DNA from: Candidatus Nitrosopumilus sp. | GTDB lineage: Archaea; Thermoproteota; Nitrososphaeria; Nitrososphaerales; Nitrosopumilaceae | DNA: 64,000 nucleotides | Direction of reading: 5' to 3' | Assembly: GCA_029255365.1 (NCBI GenBank) | Contig: JAPFQF010000052.1 | Location: 1-64,000, forward strand | Shown: piece by piece, positions 7,584 to 16,084 of the stretch | Numbering within the stretch: the first letter of the stretch is position 1 | Layout of the letters: every line of letters starts with the position of its first letter | Made by a program: the position numbers and the translations under genes | Notes under the pieces: model-generated | Databases searched by the model: none | Seen by the model: only the letters and a program-made list of their open reading frames with translations | Told to the model about the DNA's origin: nothing

Positions 7584-9680
7584 ATGGTAGAATCTGTTAT
7601 CTTATCACCTAAATCCATCGCAATAATTGGTGCATCTGATAAGAGGGGAAGCGTTGGTGCTACAATCACATCAAACATTATGAACGGCTTCAAAGGAACG
7701 GTTTACCCCATTAGCCCGTCCAGAGATCAGGTCTTTTACAAAAAAGCATACAAATCTGTTTTAGATGTTCCAAAACCGATTGATCTTGCTGTCATTGTAA
7801 TCAAAAACACATTGGTTGCACCTGTGTTGGAAGAATGCGGAAAGAAAAAAGTCAAAGGCGTTATAATTATCACGGCAGGTTTCAAAGAAGTTGATGAAGA
7901 AGGAGCTAAACGTGAACAAGAAATTAAAGACATAGCTAAAAAATACCACATCCAAATCATCGGACCTAACTGTCTTGGTGTCATGAATCTTGATCCAAAG
8001 ACAATGATGAATTCCACTTTTCTTAAAATTACGCCAAAGTCTGGAAAAATTGCACTCGTGTCTCAAAGCGGTGCAATATGTGCAGCATTAGTTGAAGATG
8101 CCAGCGCTCAAGGAATTGGATTCTCGGCAGTCGTTAGTCTTGGCAATAAAGCTGTAATGAGCGAAGTTGACATTCTAAAAATTCTTGCAAATCACAAACA
8201 AACCCAAGTCATTGTCATGTATCTTGAAGACATGGGCGACGGTCAAGAATTTCTTAAAGTTTGTAAAAATATTACTAAAAAACTCAAAAAACCAGTTCTT
8301 GTACTCAAATCTGGACGCAGTCCAGAGGGTGCAAAAGCTGCAATGTCCCATACTGGAGCCTTGATGGGTTCAGATGAAATCTATGATGCTTTGCTAAAGC
8401 AATCCGGTGCTATTCGAGTTGACACGATGGAGGAACTCTTTGACTATGCAACTGCATTTTCAAAACAACCGCTCCCAACAGTGGGCGACCTTGTAATCGT
8501 CTCCAATGCAGGTGGACCTGCAATCATCTCTACTGATGCATGTTCCAAGGCGAATCTCAAGATGGCTGACATTAAGAGCATTAGTAAAAAGATTGATGAG
8601 GTAATCCCACCTTGGGGAAGCTCAAGAAACCCTGTTGATATTGTAGGTGATGCTGATTTTAACAGATTCAACAATGTCTTGGATCGTGTACTTGCACATC
8701 CGAAGGTAGGATCAGTCATTACAATGTGTACTCCTTCTGGAACTCTGAATTATGACAAACTAGCAGAAGTGATCGTTGCAATGTCAAAGAAATACAAAAA
8801 GACAATGCTTGCAAGTCTGATGGGGTTGGATGAGGGAATTACAAACAGGGAAATTTTGGCAGAAGGGGACGTTCCTTATTACAACTACGCTGAGGGTGCA
8901 ATTAGAACCCTTAATGCAATGACCAAATTTTCAAACTGGATTAAATCTCCAAATGGAAAAATTACAAAATTCAAAGTAAACAAAGCAAAAGCAAAGGCAA
9001 TATTTGACAAGGTAAAAAAAGAAAAGAGACCAAATCTTTTAGAAGAAGAAGGACAAGAAGTTCTCAGAGCATACGGTCTACCATTACCTCAGAGTGCACT
9101 TGCCAAGAACGAGGCAGAAGCAATGAAAATTGCAAAGAAGATTGGGTATCCTGTTGTAATGAAGATTGCATCCCCGCAAATTATTCACAAATCTGACGCA
9201 GGCGGTGTTAAAGTAAACTTGACAAACGATGCAGAAATTAAAGATGCATACAAAACAATTATCAAAAATGCCAAAAAATACAACAGTAAAGCCGAGATCA
9301 AAGGCGTGTTGATTGTAGAGATGGTAAAAGGCGGCAAAGAATTAATCATTGGCTCAAAACTAGAGCCTGGATTTGGCCCTGTCATCATGCTTGGAATGGG
9401 CGGAATCTATGTGGAAGTTCTCAAAGACGTAACCTTCAAGCTTGCACCTGTCACTGATTTGGAGGCAGATGACATGATTGCATCAATTAAGACTCAGAAA
9501 CTACTGCAGGGAGTTAGAGGAGAAAAGCCTTCAGACATTGCAAAACTTTCCGAATGTATTCAGAGACTGTCACAACTAGTTTCAGACTTTGCAGAGATCA
9601 AGGAATTAGACATGAATCCAGTCCTTGTAATGGAAAAAGGAAAAGGCTGTCGCATCCTTGATGTTCGCATAGGGCTTTGA
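7584..9680 (+). CDS. ADP-forming acyl-CoA synthetase, probably 4-hydroxybutyryl-CoA synthetase
   Basis: Converts an acid, CoA and ATP to acyl-CoA, ADP and phosphate. Of 698 residues, the first ~460 are the CoA-binding and ligase domains (SIAIIGASDKRGSVG at the start, IGPNCLGV near 130, the phosphohistidine motif MSHTGALMG near 255), and residues ~480-698 are the ATP-grasp domain (YPVVMKIASPQIIHKSDAGG). This is the single-chain alpha-beta fusion form. In Nitrosopumilus such an enzyme beside 4-hydroxybutyryl-CoA dehydratase is the energy-saving 4-hydroxybutyryl-CoA synthetase of the HP/HB carbon-fixation cycle. Assignment to 4-hydroxybutyrate rather than 3-hydroxypropionate or acetate rests on this neighbourhood. 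Confidence 0.92.
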   Translation: MVESVILSPKSIAIIGASDKRGSVGATITSNIMNGFKGTVYPISPSRDQVFYKKAYKSVLDVPKPIDLAVIVIKNTLVAPVLEECGKKKVKGVIIITAGFKEVDEEGAKREQEIKDIAKKYHIQIIGPNCLGVMNLDPKTMMNSTFLKITPKSGKIALVSQSGAICAALVEDASAQGIGFSAVVSLGNKAVMSEVDILKILANHKQTQVIVMYLEDMGDGQEFLKVCKNITKKLKKPVLVLKSGRSPEGAKAAMSHTGALMGSDEIYDALLKQSGAIRVDTMEELFDYATAFSKQPLPTVGDLVIVSNAGGPAIISTDACSKANLKMADIKSISKKIDEVIPPWGSSRNPVDIVGDADFNRFNNVLDRVLAHPKVGSVITMCTPSGTLNYDKLAEVIVAMSKKYKKTMLASLMGLDEGITNREILAEGDVPYYNYAEGAIRTLNAMTKFSNWIKSPNGKITKFKVNKAKAKAIFDKVKKEKRPNLLEEEGQEVLRAYGLPLPQSALAKNEAEAMKIAKKIGYPVVMKIASPQIIHKSDAGGVKVNLTNDAEIKDAYKTIIKNAKKYNSKAEIKGVLIVEMVKGGKELIIGSKLEPGFGPVIMLGMGGIYVEVLKDVTFKLAPVTDLEADDMIASIKTQKLLQGVRGEKPSDIAKLSECIQRLSQLVSDFAEIKELDMNPVLVMEKGKGCRILDVRIGL

Positions 9681-9752
9681 TCGCAATTCATTCCTAGAAT
9701 TAGCTTAAACTAATTTAGAATATTTATACAACTTCAAAACAAATAATGTTAC

Positions 9753-11279
9753 ATGGCTAATGTCCTAAAGACGATTAGAACTGGTGATGATTACATTGAA
9801 AGTCTTAGAGGCCGTGATCTCAAAATTTACCTCTTTGGAGAACTAGTAAAGGAACCCGTAGATCACCCAATGATCAGACCATCCATTAATGCAGTTGCAG
9901 AAACTTATGATCTTGCTGTCCGTGAAGAGGGACTAGCTACTGCTGATTCGTCACTTACTGGATTGAGGGTTAACCGATTTTTACACATTGCAGAAAGTGC
10001 AGAAGATTTAGTTTTACAGAACAAAATGCAGAGAAAACTCGGACAAAATACTGGAACATGTTTTCAAAGGTGTGTTGGAATGGATGCAATGAATGCTTTA
10101 CACTCTACTACATTTGAGATTGATGAAAAACATGGAACTGATTACCATAAAAAGTTCTTAGAATTTGTAAAGATGGTTCAAAAAGAAAATCTTGTAATCG
10201 GCGGTGCTATGACTGATCCTAAAGGGGATAGAAGCAAGGGACCTGCTGAGCAAGATGATCCTGATTTGTTTACAAGAATAGTAGATACCGATGATAAAGG
10301 AGTCTATGTTTCAGGTGCTAAAGCACATCAAACCGGTTGTATTAATTCACACTGGATAATCCTGATGCCAACAGTCAGACTAACTGAAAATGACAAAGAC
10401 TGGGCAATTGTCGGTGCGGTTCCTGCAGATGTGAAAGGAATTACTTACATTTACGGTAGACAGTCCTGTGATACCAGAAGTATGGAGGATGGTGACATTG
10501 ATGACGGCAATGCAAAGTTTGGAGGACAAGAAGCTTTGATGATTTTGGACAGGGTCTTTATCCCGTGGGATAAGGTTTTCATGAATGGGGAATTTGAATT
10601 TGCATCCATGCTGATTGAGCGTTTTACTTGCTATCATAGACGCAGTTACGTGTGCAAAACAGGACTTGGCGACGTGTTGATTGGAGCAGCAGCGACAATA
10701 GCTGATTACAACGGCGTTCCTAACGTATCTCACATCAAAGATAAAATTATTGAGATGACCCATCTTAATGAAACGATTTTTGCTGCAGGTATTGCATCAT
10801 CACACCAAGGACACAAGATGAAATCAGGTGTTTATCTAAATGAAGATATGCTTGCACAAGTTTGTAAACACAACGTTACGAGATTCCCATATGAAATTAG
10901 CAGATTGGCACAAGACATTGCAGGGGGATTGGTTGTTACATTGCCTTCTGAGAAAGACTTTAGACATCCTGAAGTTGGACCATTGCTGAAAAAATATCTT
11001 GCAGGAAGAAGGGGGGCTGATGTTGAGAATAGAATGAGAATTTTAAGATTAATAGAAAACATGACTTTGGGAAGAAATGCGGTGGGATATCTTACAGAAT
11101 CAATGCATGGAGCAGGCTCACCACAAGCGCAAAGAATCCAAATTCAAAGACAAATGCAAGTAGGTTACAAAAAGAATTTGGCAAAGAATTTGGCAGGAAT
11201 TACAAATGATATTGAAGAACCAAAAGAGCCATCTGAATACTTTGACCGAGTTTTCAAAACAAAAGACTCCCTTCTTTAA
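9753..11279 (+). CDS. 4-hydroxybutyryl-CoA dehydratase
   Basis: FAD and [4Fe-4S] enzyme that dehydrates 4-hydroxybutyryl-CoA to crotonyl-CoA, a key step of the HP/HB cycle. 508 residues, as in the family. Cluster ligands are visible as C103 and C107 (GTCFQRCVG) and in CYHRRSYVCKTG near 290; GAMTDPKGDRSKGP and AKAHQTGCINSHW belong to the FAD/substrate domain. The C-terminal helical part has GGLVVTLPSEKDF. It has its own TATA element (TATTTATA at 9721-9728, about 30 bases before the ATG), so it can be transcribed separately from the synthetase although the gap is only 72 bases. Confidence 0.96.
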   Translation: MANVLKTIRTGDDYIESLRGRDLKIYLFGELVKEPVDHPMIRPSINAVAETYDLAVREEGLATADSSLTGLRVNRFLHIAESAEDLVLQNKMQRKLGQNTGTCFQRCVGMDAMNALHSTTFEIDEKHGTDYHKKFLEFVKMVQKENLVIGGAMTDPKGDRSKGPAEQDDPDLFTRIVDTDDKGVYVSGAKAHQTGCINSHWIILMPTVRLTENDKDWAIVGAVPADVKGITYIYGRQSCDTRSMEDGDIDDGNAKFGGQEALMILDRVFIPWDKVFMNGEFEFASMLIERFTCYHRRSYVCKTGLGDVLIGAAATIADYNGVPNVSHIKDKIIEMTHLNETIFAAGIASSHQGHKMKSGVYLNEDMLAQVCKHNVTRFPYEISRLAQDIAGGLVVTLPSEKDFRHPEVGPLLKKYLAGRRGADVENRMRILRLIENMTLGRNAVGYLTESMHGAGSPQAQRIQIQRQMQVGYKKNLAKNLAGITNDIEEPKEPSEYFDRVFKTKDSLL

Positions 11280-11280
11280 A

Positions 11281-11403
11281 TTACAAAATACTTTTAATTT
11301 TGTACATTATCATAATCGGTGCTGCCACATACATTCCCAAATTCATCAAAACAACCCCGATTCCATATGCTGCCACTTCAGCTTCTGACTCTGCATAAGA
11401 CAT
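11281..11403 (-). CDS. Small membrane peptide (40 aa), unknown
   Basis: Reading from the ATG at 11403: a short polar start (MSYAESEAEV) and one long hydrophobic segment (GIGVVLMNLGMYVAAPIMIM), ending in basic KIKSIL. The frame continues upstream to 11487, but that part overlaps the signal peptidase C-terminus, so the internal ATG is preferred. It follows the signal peptidase gene by 37 bases and its stop abuts the dehydratase stop. It may be a single-pass membrane microprotein; existence is uncertain. Confidence 0.5.
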   Translation of the reverse strand: MSYAESEAEVAAYGIGVVLMNLGMYVAAPIMIMYKIKSIL

Positions 11404-11440
11404 TATGGATAATGATGATAGCAACGGCGTGATTCCAATT

Positions 11441-12232
11441 TTACAATTTCTTTGAATCTTTGTCATTTTCTTCGGATTCTGAGTCATCCTCTATTGATTC
11501 TTCGATTTCTTCAAGTCTATCCTCGACCGCATCTGTCTTTGCAATATCTTCTATCTCATCAGTGTCATCTAATTCTTCCATCTCATCAGTGTCATCTAAT
11601 TTTTCTGCATCTGTTTTCTCAATGTGCTCTGAATATTCGGAGTCTTTTTCGATTTTATCCATGTCTGATAATTCCTTCATCGTCCCAGGACTGACTGAAT
11701 CTAACGGATCAGTAAACGTAAGTTCTTTTTCATTTTTCTTTTTCAATACTTGCTTTGCAATCATTATTCCAATAACTACTACAATTATGACGTAGTTGAT
11801 TGGAGGCTTGAGTAACTGTGTGACGTATCCTACTTGTGGTAGTGTATATGCCACTTTTCCAATGTACTCTTCTTCAGTGATTGGATAATCTGTACCTGGA
11901 ATTGATCCCTGATTTGCATCCCCCTGGGTTCTAACTGTTTTAGGATCATCGGAAATAATTGAGACTACCCTGTGTACAATAACTCTGTTATGATCTGACG
12001 GTCTGTCAAACACTATGATGTCTCCAATCTGAATATCTTCAAAAGGCTCATGGCCTGAAACTATCAAAACATCGTATACTTCTAAGACTGGAATCATGCT
12101 TCCACTTGCAACAACATAAAATGGATTCTGTGTTCCAAATGCTACTTGCAAACCAATCCAAATAACCAAAACCCCTACGCCGACAATAATGATGTCTTTG
12201 ACTACGCCTTTTGGGATTGATCTTTTTACCAA
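11441..12232 (-). CDS. Signal peptidase I, archaeal Sec11 type, with an acidic tail
   Basis: Membrane serine protease that removes signal peptides from exported proteins. The N-terminal anchor spans about residues 11-32. The nucleophile lies in VASGSMIPVL (Ser about 44), and the ER/archaeal-type His replaces the bacterial Lys in IVHRVVSI (about 87). GDIIVFDRP and a conserved Asp before QGDANQGSIPGTD complete the fold. A second hydrophobic segment (YVIIVVVIGIMIA) near 147-160 is followed by about 95 residues extremely rich in Asp and Glu, with imperfect repeats of DDTDEMEEL type. The acidic tail is unusual in length for a signal peptidase. Confidence 0.92.
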   Translation of the reverse strand: MVKRSIPKGVVKDIIIVGVGVLVIWIGLQVAFGTQNPFYVVASGSMIPVLEVYDVLIVSGHEPFEDIQIGDIIVFDRPSDHNRVIVHRVVSIISDDPKTVRTQGDANQGSIPGTDYPITEEEYIGKVAYTLPQVGYVTQLLKPPINYVIIVVVIGIMIAKQVLKKKNEKELTFTDPLDSVSPGTMKELSDMDKIEKDSEYSEHIEKTDAEKLDDTDEMEELDDTDEIEDIAKTDAVEDRLEEIEESIEDDSESEENDKDSKKL

Positions 12233-12275
12233 TTACATTATCGCCTATAGTACCATTGATTAAATTTACTAACTA

Positions 12276-12998
12276 TCAGATTTTACTTCCGCAGTCTTCA
12301 CAGAATTTCGAGCCTTCTTTGTTTACAAATCCACAACCGGAGCATTTTCCTGGCTGTGATGCCACTGCAGGATTTCCTAAAAGAACAACCTGACCAATTT
12401 TTTTGATACTGCTCCACGGAATGCTGCCTTCTGTGCCGTCCTCTTTAGTGATTACCAAAACCATGGATTGCGTAGAATCAATTCCTACTTGTTTTGCAGT
12501 CCCGATCTTGTTTGCATTTTCATCAAATACGTCTTTTCCTTCAATTGAAGTTATTGAAGTTATTGGACCTGGCTGTGTAACAGTTCCCTGCGATGCTGCT
12601 GGCTGCTGCATGGGTTTTGGTTGTGCACTTTGAACTTGAGGTTCCAATGGTTTTGCACTTCCAATGGCTCCTGCTTCGTTTTCCTTTTTGAAATCTCTGT
12701 ATTCTGCGATTGAAGCATTGCATGAATTGCAAATGTATTGACCTCGTTCTACAAGTATCAGATTTTCTGCAACTTCCTCGTTTGGATTCTCAAATTCTAT
12801 CTTTGGAGGACCTTCGAATTCTTTCTCACATGTATTGCAAAAATGTTTAGTAATTGTACTTGCATCCAGTCTTCCGATAGGAGCTAAAAATAGATCAGGT
12901 CCTCCCAAATTTCCTTTCATCTGCTGCTCGTCAGTGACAGTGGCCATGATGTAGCCTCCTGATCCTCTTAATTTTTTAAGTCTAAGTTCCGAACTCAT
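12276..12998 (-). CDS. Zinc-ribbon protein with a PRC-barrel-like domain
   Basis: Three parts are visible. Residues ~55-100 contain CNTC and later CNSC, a separated zinc-binding pair. Residues ~150-215 read as a PRC-barrel (GKDVFDENANKIGTAKQVGI then GSIPWSSIKKIGQVVLL). The last 25 residues are a compact zinc ribbon (CSGCGF, CEDCGS). A Pro/Gln-rich linker (QPKPMQQPAASQG) separates the first two. PRC barrels often bind RNA or partner proteins; the role here is unknown. The ATG at 12998 lies about 26 bases after a TATATA element, so a leaderless start is likely. Confidence 0.8.
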   Translation of the reverse strand: MSSELRLKKLRGSGGYIMATVTDEQQMKGNLGGPDLFLAPIGRLDASTITKHFCNTCEKEFEGPPKIEFENPNEEVAENLILVERGQYICNSCNASIAEYRDFKKENEAGAIGSAKPLEPQVQSAQPKPMQQPAASQGTVTQPGPITSITSIEGKDVFDENANKIGTAKQVGIDSTQSMVLVITKEDGTEGSIPWSSIKKIGQVVLLGNPAVASQPGKCSGCGFVNKEGSKFCEDCGSKI

Positions 12999-13113
12999 GT
13001 CTAAGATTTACCAAAACGTCATTTAAGTATATATCAAAATCAGTTTTCCAATAAAAAACATCGTGTTGATTTTGGTGAACGTTTTTAGGTATGAACAATA
13101 AAATAATGCTATA

Positions 13114-13440
13114 ATGCCTGTAACACAAATTTCAGATACAAAATCATGGGAAGTGGATGTGATAAATTCTGACATTCCCGTATTTGTAGACTTTTGGGCC
13201 GAATGGTGTGGTCCATGTAGAATGGTAGGTCCAGTAGTTGAAGAGCTGGCAGCTCACTATGATGGCAAAGTAAAATTTGTCAAGGTTAATGTTGACGAGG
13301 CTAACGAGTTAGCATCAAAATACAACGTCTTTAGTATTCCAACTTTGATCCTGCTCAACAAAGGCGAAATAGTCAGCCAGCAGGTGGGTGCAGCATCTAA
13401 AGAATCGTACCAAAACATGATTGATAGAGCACTCGCATAA
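13114..13440 (+). CDS. trxA: Thioredoxin
   Basis: A 108-residue classic thioredoxin for cytoplasmic disulfide reduction. FWAEWCGPCRMVGP holds the active-site CGPC at about residues 31-34, with the cis-proline in SIPTLILL near 76. It stands between zinc-ribbon genes on both sides, so it may help keep their cysteines reduced (inference). The gene is followed by T-rich DNA (TTTTTTCCTCTTTTTT at about 13451-13466), a likely terminator. A second thioredoxin lies at 26001-26402. Confidence 0.96.
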   Translation: MPVTQISDTKSWEVDVINSDIPVFVDFWAEWCGPCRMVGPVVEELAAHYDGKVKFVKVNVDEANELASKYNVFSIPTLILLNKGEIVSQQVGAASKESYQNMIDRALA

Positions 13441-13450
13441 ATTACAAACA

Positions 13451-13466
13451 CGTTTTTTCCTCTTTT
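13451..13466 (+). terminator. T-rich terminator after thioredoxin
   Basis: Two runs of six Ts begin about 11 bases after the thioredoxin stop. Archaeal RNA polymerase terminates at such T-runs without needing a hairpin. No inverted repeat precedes it. Confidence 0.5.
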
Positions 13467-13508
13467 TTGATCCTAAAGTAATTAATATTCCAAAAATTTA
13501 GTGAGATT

Positions 13509-14039
13509 ATGTCATTTGGTGAAGTAGATACACTTGGTATGCTCTTTGACAAACTACAGAATTTGTTTGATGAGTCTCAGGGATACTATGAATCGTTTCT
13601 TGATACAAACAACATGTACAAGAAAGGCATGCTCACTGACAAAGAATTCTTTCAAAAATTAGGCGATTATACAGTTGCATACTCTGCATTGGAATTTCTA
13701 GCTATCAAGGTAATATTTGAATTAAAAAAATCAGTAGGTTCTGGTTCTGGAAACACACAATCTCCTGGACTGATGCCTGGAATGGGACAACCTGGAATGA
13801 TGGCAGGCGGAATGGGACAACCAAGAGCCGGAACTGCAGGAAATCCTGTTGGCAGAGGCCCTCCAGGAATTGTTTCTGTACAAGAAGCATTTGGAGATCC
13901 TGGAACTTTACCGTCCCCTGATCCATCATTGATGCCAAGACAAATGGCACCGCAACAAAATGGAAACGGATGTTCTTCATGTGGTGCACCACTTAGAGCA
14001 AACGCAAAGTTTTGCACAAAGTGTGGTACGAGATCATAA
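13509..14039 (+). CDS. Helical protein with Gly/Pro/Met-rich linker and C-terminal zinc ribbon
   Basis: Residues 1-75 form amphipathic helices without a known signature (LGMLFDKLQNLFDESQGYYE). Residues ~80-150 are a low-complexity linker with repeated GMGQPG-type words. The last 25 residues are a zinc ribbon (CSSCGAPL, CTKCGTRS) closely resembling those of the genes at 12276-12998 and 14066-14440. The shared C-terminal module in three clustered proteins points to a common partner. No enzyme motif. Function unknown. Confidence 0.78.
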   Translation: MSFGEVDTLGMLFDKLQNLFDESQGYYESFLDTNNMYKKGMLTDKEFFQKLGDYTVAYSALEFLAIKVIFELKKSVGSGSGNTQSPGLMPGMGQPGMMAGGMGQPRAGTAGNPVGRGPPGIVSVQEAFGDPGTLPSPDPSLMPRQMAPQQNGNGCSSCGAPLRANAKFCTKCGTRS

Positions 14040-14065
14040 AATTAGTAGATTAAAAAATTATTTTC

Positions 14066-14440
14066 TTATTGTGTGGTTCCACATTCAGGACAGAACTTTG
14101 CAGTTGCTGAAAGACTAGTGCCGCACTCAGAACAAAAATTCCCGTTTGTGACTTGCTCGCTGTATGCATTTCCTACAAATGCCGAACTTTTCACTGCCCC
14201 TGATGGAACATATGTTTCGTCATCAATCAAGACTGGTTGGAAGTCTTGTTCAATCAAATATGTCATCATTCTTGGAATTCCCTCCCCTTTATTTTTTGGA
14301 TCTGGAACTGAATCTCCTAACCAAAAAGAAAACCTCATCAGAGTTAATTCTGGGGTGGAGAATGCTAGAGTGTGCTTTGACATGTAGTCTTGTGCAGCTT
14401 TTTTGCCGTCAAAAACTTCCATGACGATAGTATTTTTCAT
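14066..14440 (-). CDS. Zinc-ribbon protein (124 aa)
   Basis: About 95 residues of mixed alpha/beta sequence (TPELTLMRFSFWLGD, GIPRMMTYLIEQDFQPVLIDD) followed by a C-terminal zinc ribbon CSECGTSLSATAKFCPECGT. The N-terminal domain is not one I recognise. Convergent with the zinc-ribbon gene ending at 14039, with 26 bases between. A tRNA-Ala gene on the same strand lies immediately upstream. Confidence 0.76.
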   Translation of the reverse strand: MKNTIVMEVFDGKKAAQDYMSKHTLAFSTPELTLMRFSFWLGDSVPDPKNKGEGIPRMMTYLIEQDFQPVLIDDETYVPSGAVKSSAFVGNAYSEQVTNGNFCSECGTSLSATAKFCPECGTTQ

Positions 14441-14465
14441 TTATGTATAATGGTTTCTGGAAAAA

Positions 14466-14537
14466 TGGACCGGGAGGGAATCGCACCCTCGACCTCCTCG
14501 TTGCGAACGAGGCATTATACTCCTAAACCACCGGCCC
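14466..14537 (-). tRNA. tRNA-Ala (anticodon CGC)
   Basis: Acceptor GGGCCGG pairs with CCGGTCC, the anticodon stem is CCTCG/CGAGG with loop TTCGCAA, and the T stem is GAGGG/CCCTC. The discriminator is A and CCA is not encoded. Odd: the T loop reads TGCGATT, so position 55, almost always U (pseudouridine) in tRNAs, is G. The D stem also has a T-T mismatch. Confidence 0.93.
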
Positions 14538-14612
14538 TCAGAATACCTCATTGGACTCTTCTTTTATTCATTTTCTCAACGCATAATAGCCTGAAATGCA
14601 CAAAATTTTCAG

Positions 14613-16016
14613 ATGACGTACGATACTGTGATTGTTGACTCTCACGTTATACTTCCACAAGGCATGGTGGAGAAAAATATTCTAATTGACGAAGGAAAAA
14701 TTGTTGGATTTACAACTGATGTGCCTGCATGTGATCATAAAATCAATGGCAATGGACTAGTTTCAATTCCTGGACCAATTGACACTCATGTTCACTATGG
14801 AGTTTATTCGCCAATTAATGAAGCTGCAAAAACTGAATCTCATGCAGCAGCGATTGGCGGAATTACCACGATGATGCGAATGCTTCGACTTGGCGATCCT
14901 TTTTCTAAGTCCTTGCAATCTCAGCTTGATGCTGCATCACAAAATCATTATGTTGATTACACAATACACGCTTCAATTTTTACTCCACAACAAATCAACG
15001 AGATGAACTACTGTGTTGGAAAAGGAATCACGTCTTTCAAAATTTACATGAATCTCGGTGGTGAGGTGGGCCATGTATACATGGACATGCCGCCAAACTC
15101 TTCTACTTTAGTTGCTGCACAGATGAATGTCACTGATGAATTAGTTGAACAAACAGTAAAGGCGGCGGCTGAGCTTGGTTGCCCTGTACTAGTCCATGCA
15201 GAAGACTATGAGTCATGTGCTTGTGGAATAAAAACAGCAAAAGAAAAAAATCAAGACGGATTGTCTGCATGGTCTTCTAGCCGCTCCCCTGAATCTGAAG
15301 CTAAAGCAATCAAAACAGTGTCAAAGTTTGGTCGTGATTATGACTGCGTGATTTATTTTGTTCACATTGGTTCAGAACGTGCACTAAAACAAATTCAAGA
15401 AGAGAAGAAACTGGGAACAAAAATTTTTGTTGAAACTTGCCCTCATTACTTGACCTTATCTTATGAGGGGCAATCTGGATATCTTGCCAAGGTTATGCCA
15501 CCAATTCGAACAGAAAATGACCGCAAGGCAGTTTGGAGTGCTTTATCCAATAATCTTATTGATACTGTAGGCACTGATCACGTTGCAAATCAACTCAAAC
15601 TCAAACTGGATGGCGATGATGTTTGGGGTGCTCTTGCAGGATTTCCAGGAATAGGCACTGCAATTCCAATTTTACTCAATGACGGTGTGAATCGAAAGAA
15701 AATCTCACTAGAGCAGTTTGTACGGTTTACTAGTAAAAACGCCGCTCAAATTTTTGGAATGTATCCGCAAAAAGGCACGCTTGAGAAGAATTCCGATGCT
15801 GATGTTGTCATGTTGGACTTGAAAAAAGAAAAAACTGTCACTTCTGATCTGTTTGGAGGATTTTCTGATTACATCGTATATGAGGGAAGAAATCTAACAG
15901 GGTGGCCTGTAAAAACAATTGTCCGGGGAGAACTGGTTGCCGAGAACTTTGAAGTGATCGGAAAACTTGGCCATGGCCAGCTAGTTGATAGAAAAATTAA
16001 CTTGTTTTCAAAATAA
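14613..16016 (+). CDS. Cyclic amidohydrolase of the dihydropyrimidinase/dihydroorotase family
   Basis: Binuclear metal TIM-barrel hydrolase opening cyclic amide rings. Metal ligands are visible: DTHVHYG at about residues 57-63, the carboxylated lysine in TSFKIYMN near 142, VHAED near 196, YFVHIGS near 250 and the catalytic Asp in GTDHVA near 321. The length (467) and overall pattern fit dihydropyrimidinase, hydantoinase and allantoinase better than the shorter dihydroorotases, but the substrate cannot be fixed from sequence. No pyrimidine genes adjoin it. It is followed by T-rich DNA at 16018-16046. Confidence 0.88.
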   Translation: MTYDTVIVDSHVILPQGMVEKNILIDEGKIVGFTTDVPACDHKINGNGLVSIPGPIDTHVHYGVYSPINEAAKTESHAAAIGGITTMMRMLRLGDPFSKSLQSQLDAASQNHYVDYTIHASIFTPQQINEMNYCVGKGITSFKIYMNLGGEVGHVYMDMPPNSSTLVAAQMNVTDELVEQTVKAAAELGCPVLVHAEDYESCACGIKTAKEKNQDGLSAWSSSRSPESEAKAIKTVSKFGRDYDCVIYFVHIGSERALKQIQEEKKLGTKIFVETCPHYLTLSYEGQSGYLAKVMPPIRTENDRKAVWSALSNNLIDTVGTDHVANQLKLKLDGDDVWGALAGFPGIGTAIPILLNDGVNRKKISLEQFVRFTSKNAAQIFGMYPQKGTLEKNSDADVVMLDLKKEKTVTSDLFGGFSDYIVYEGRNLTGWPVKTIVRGELVAENFEVIGKLGHGQLVDRKINLFSK

Positions 16017-16084
16017 TTATTTTTTTATTAATAAATTTGGTTTTTTACGATTGCTTTTTAAGAGAAAAACGTTGACTACTTCTG

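Noticed and set aside
11460-11795. Ser-rich plus-strand frame
   Set aside because: It is the antisense of the Asp/Glu-rich tail of the signal peptidase; the Ser bias is a mirror of that codon bias.
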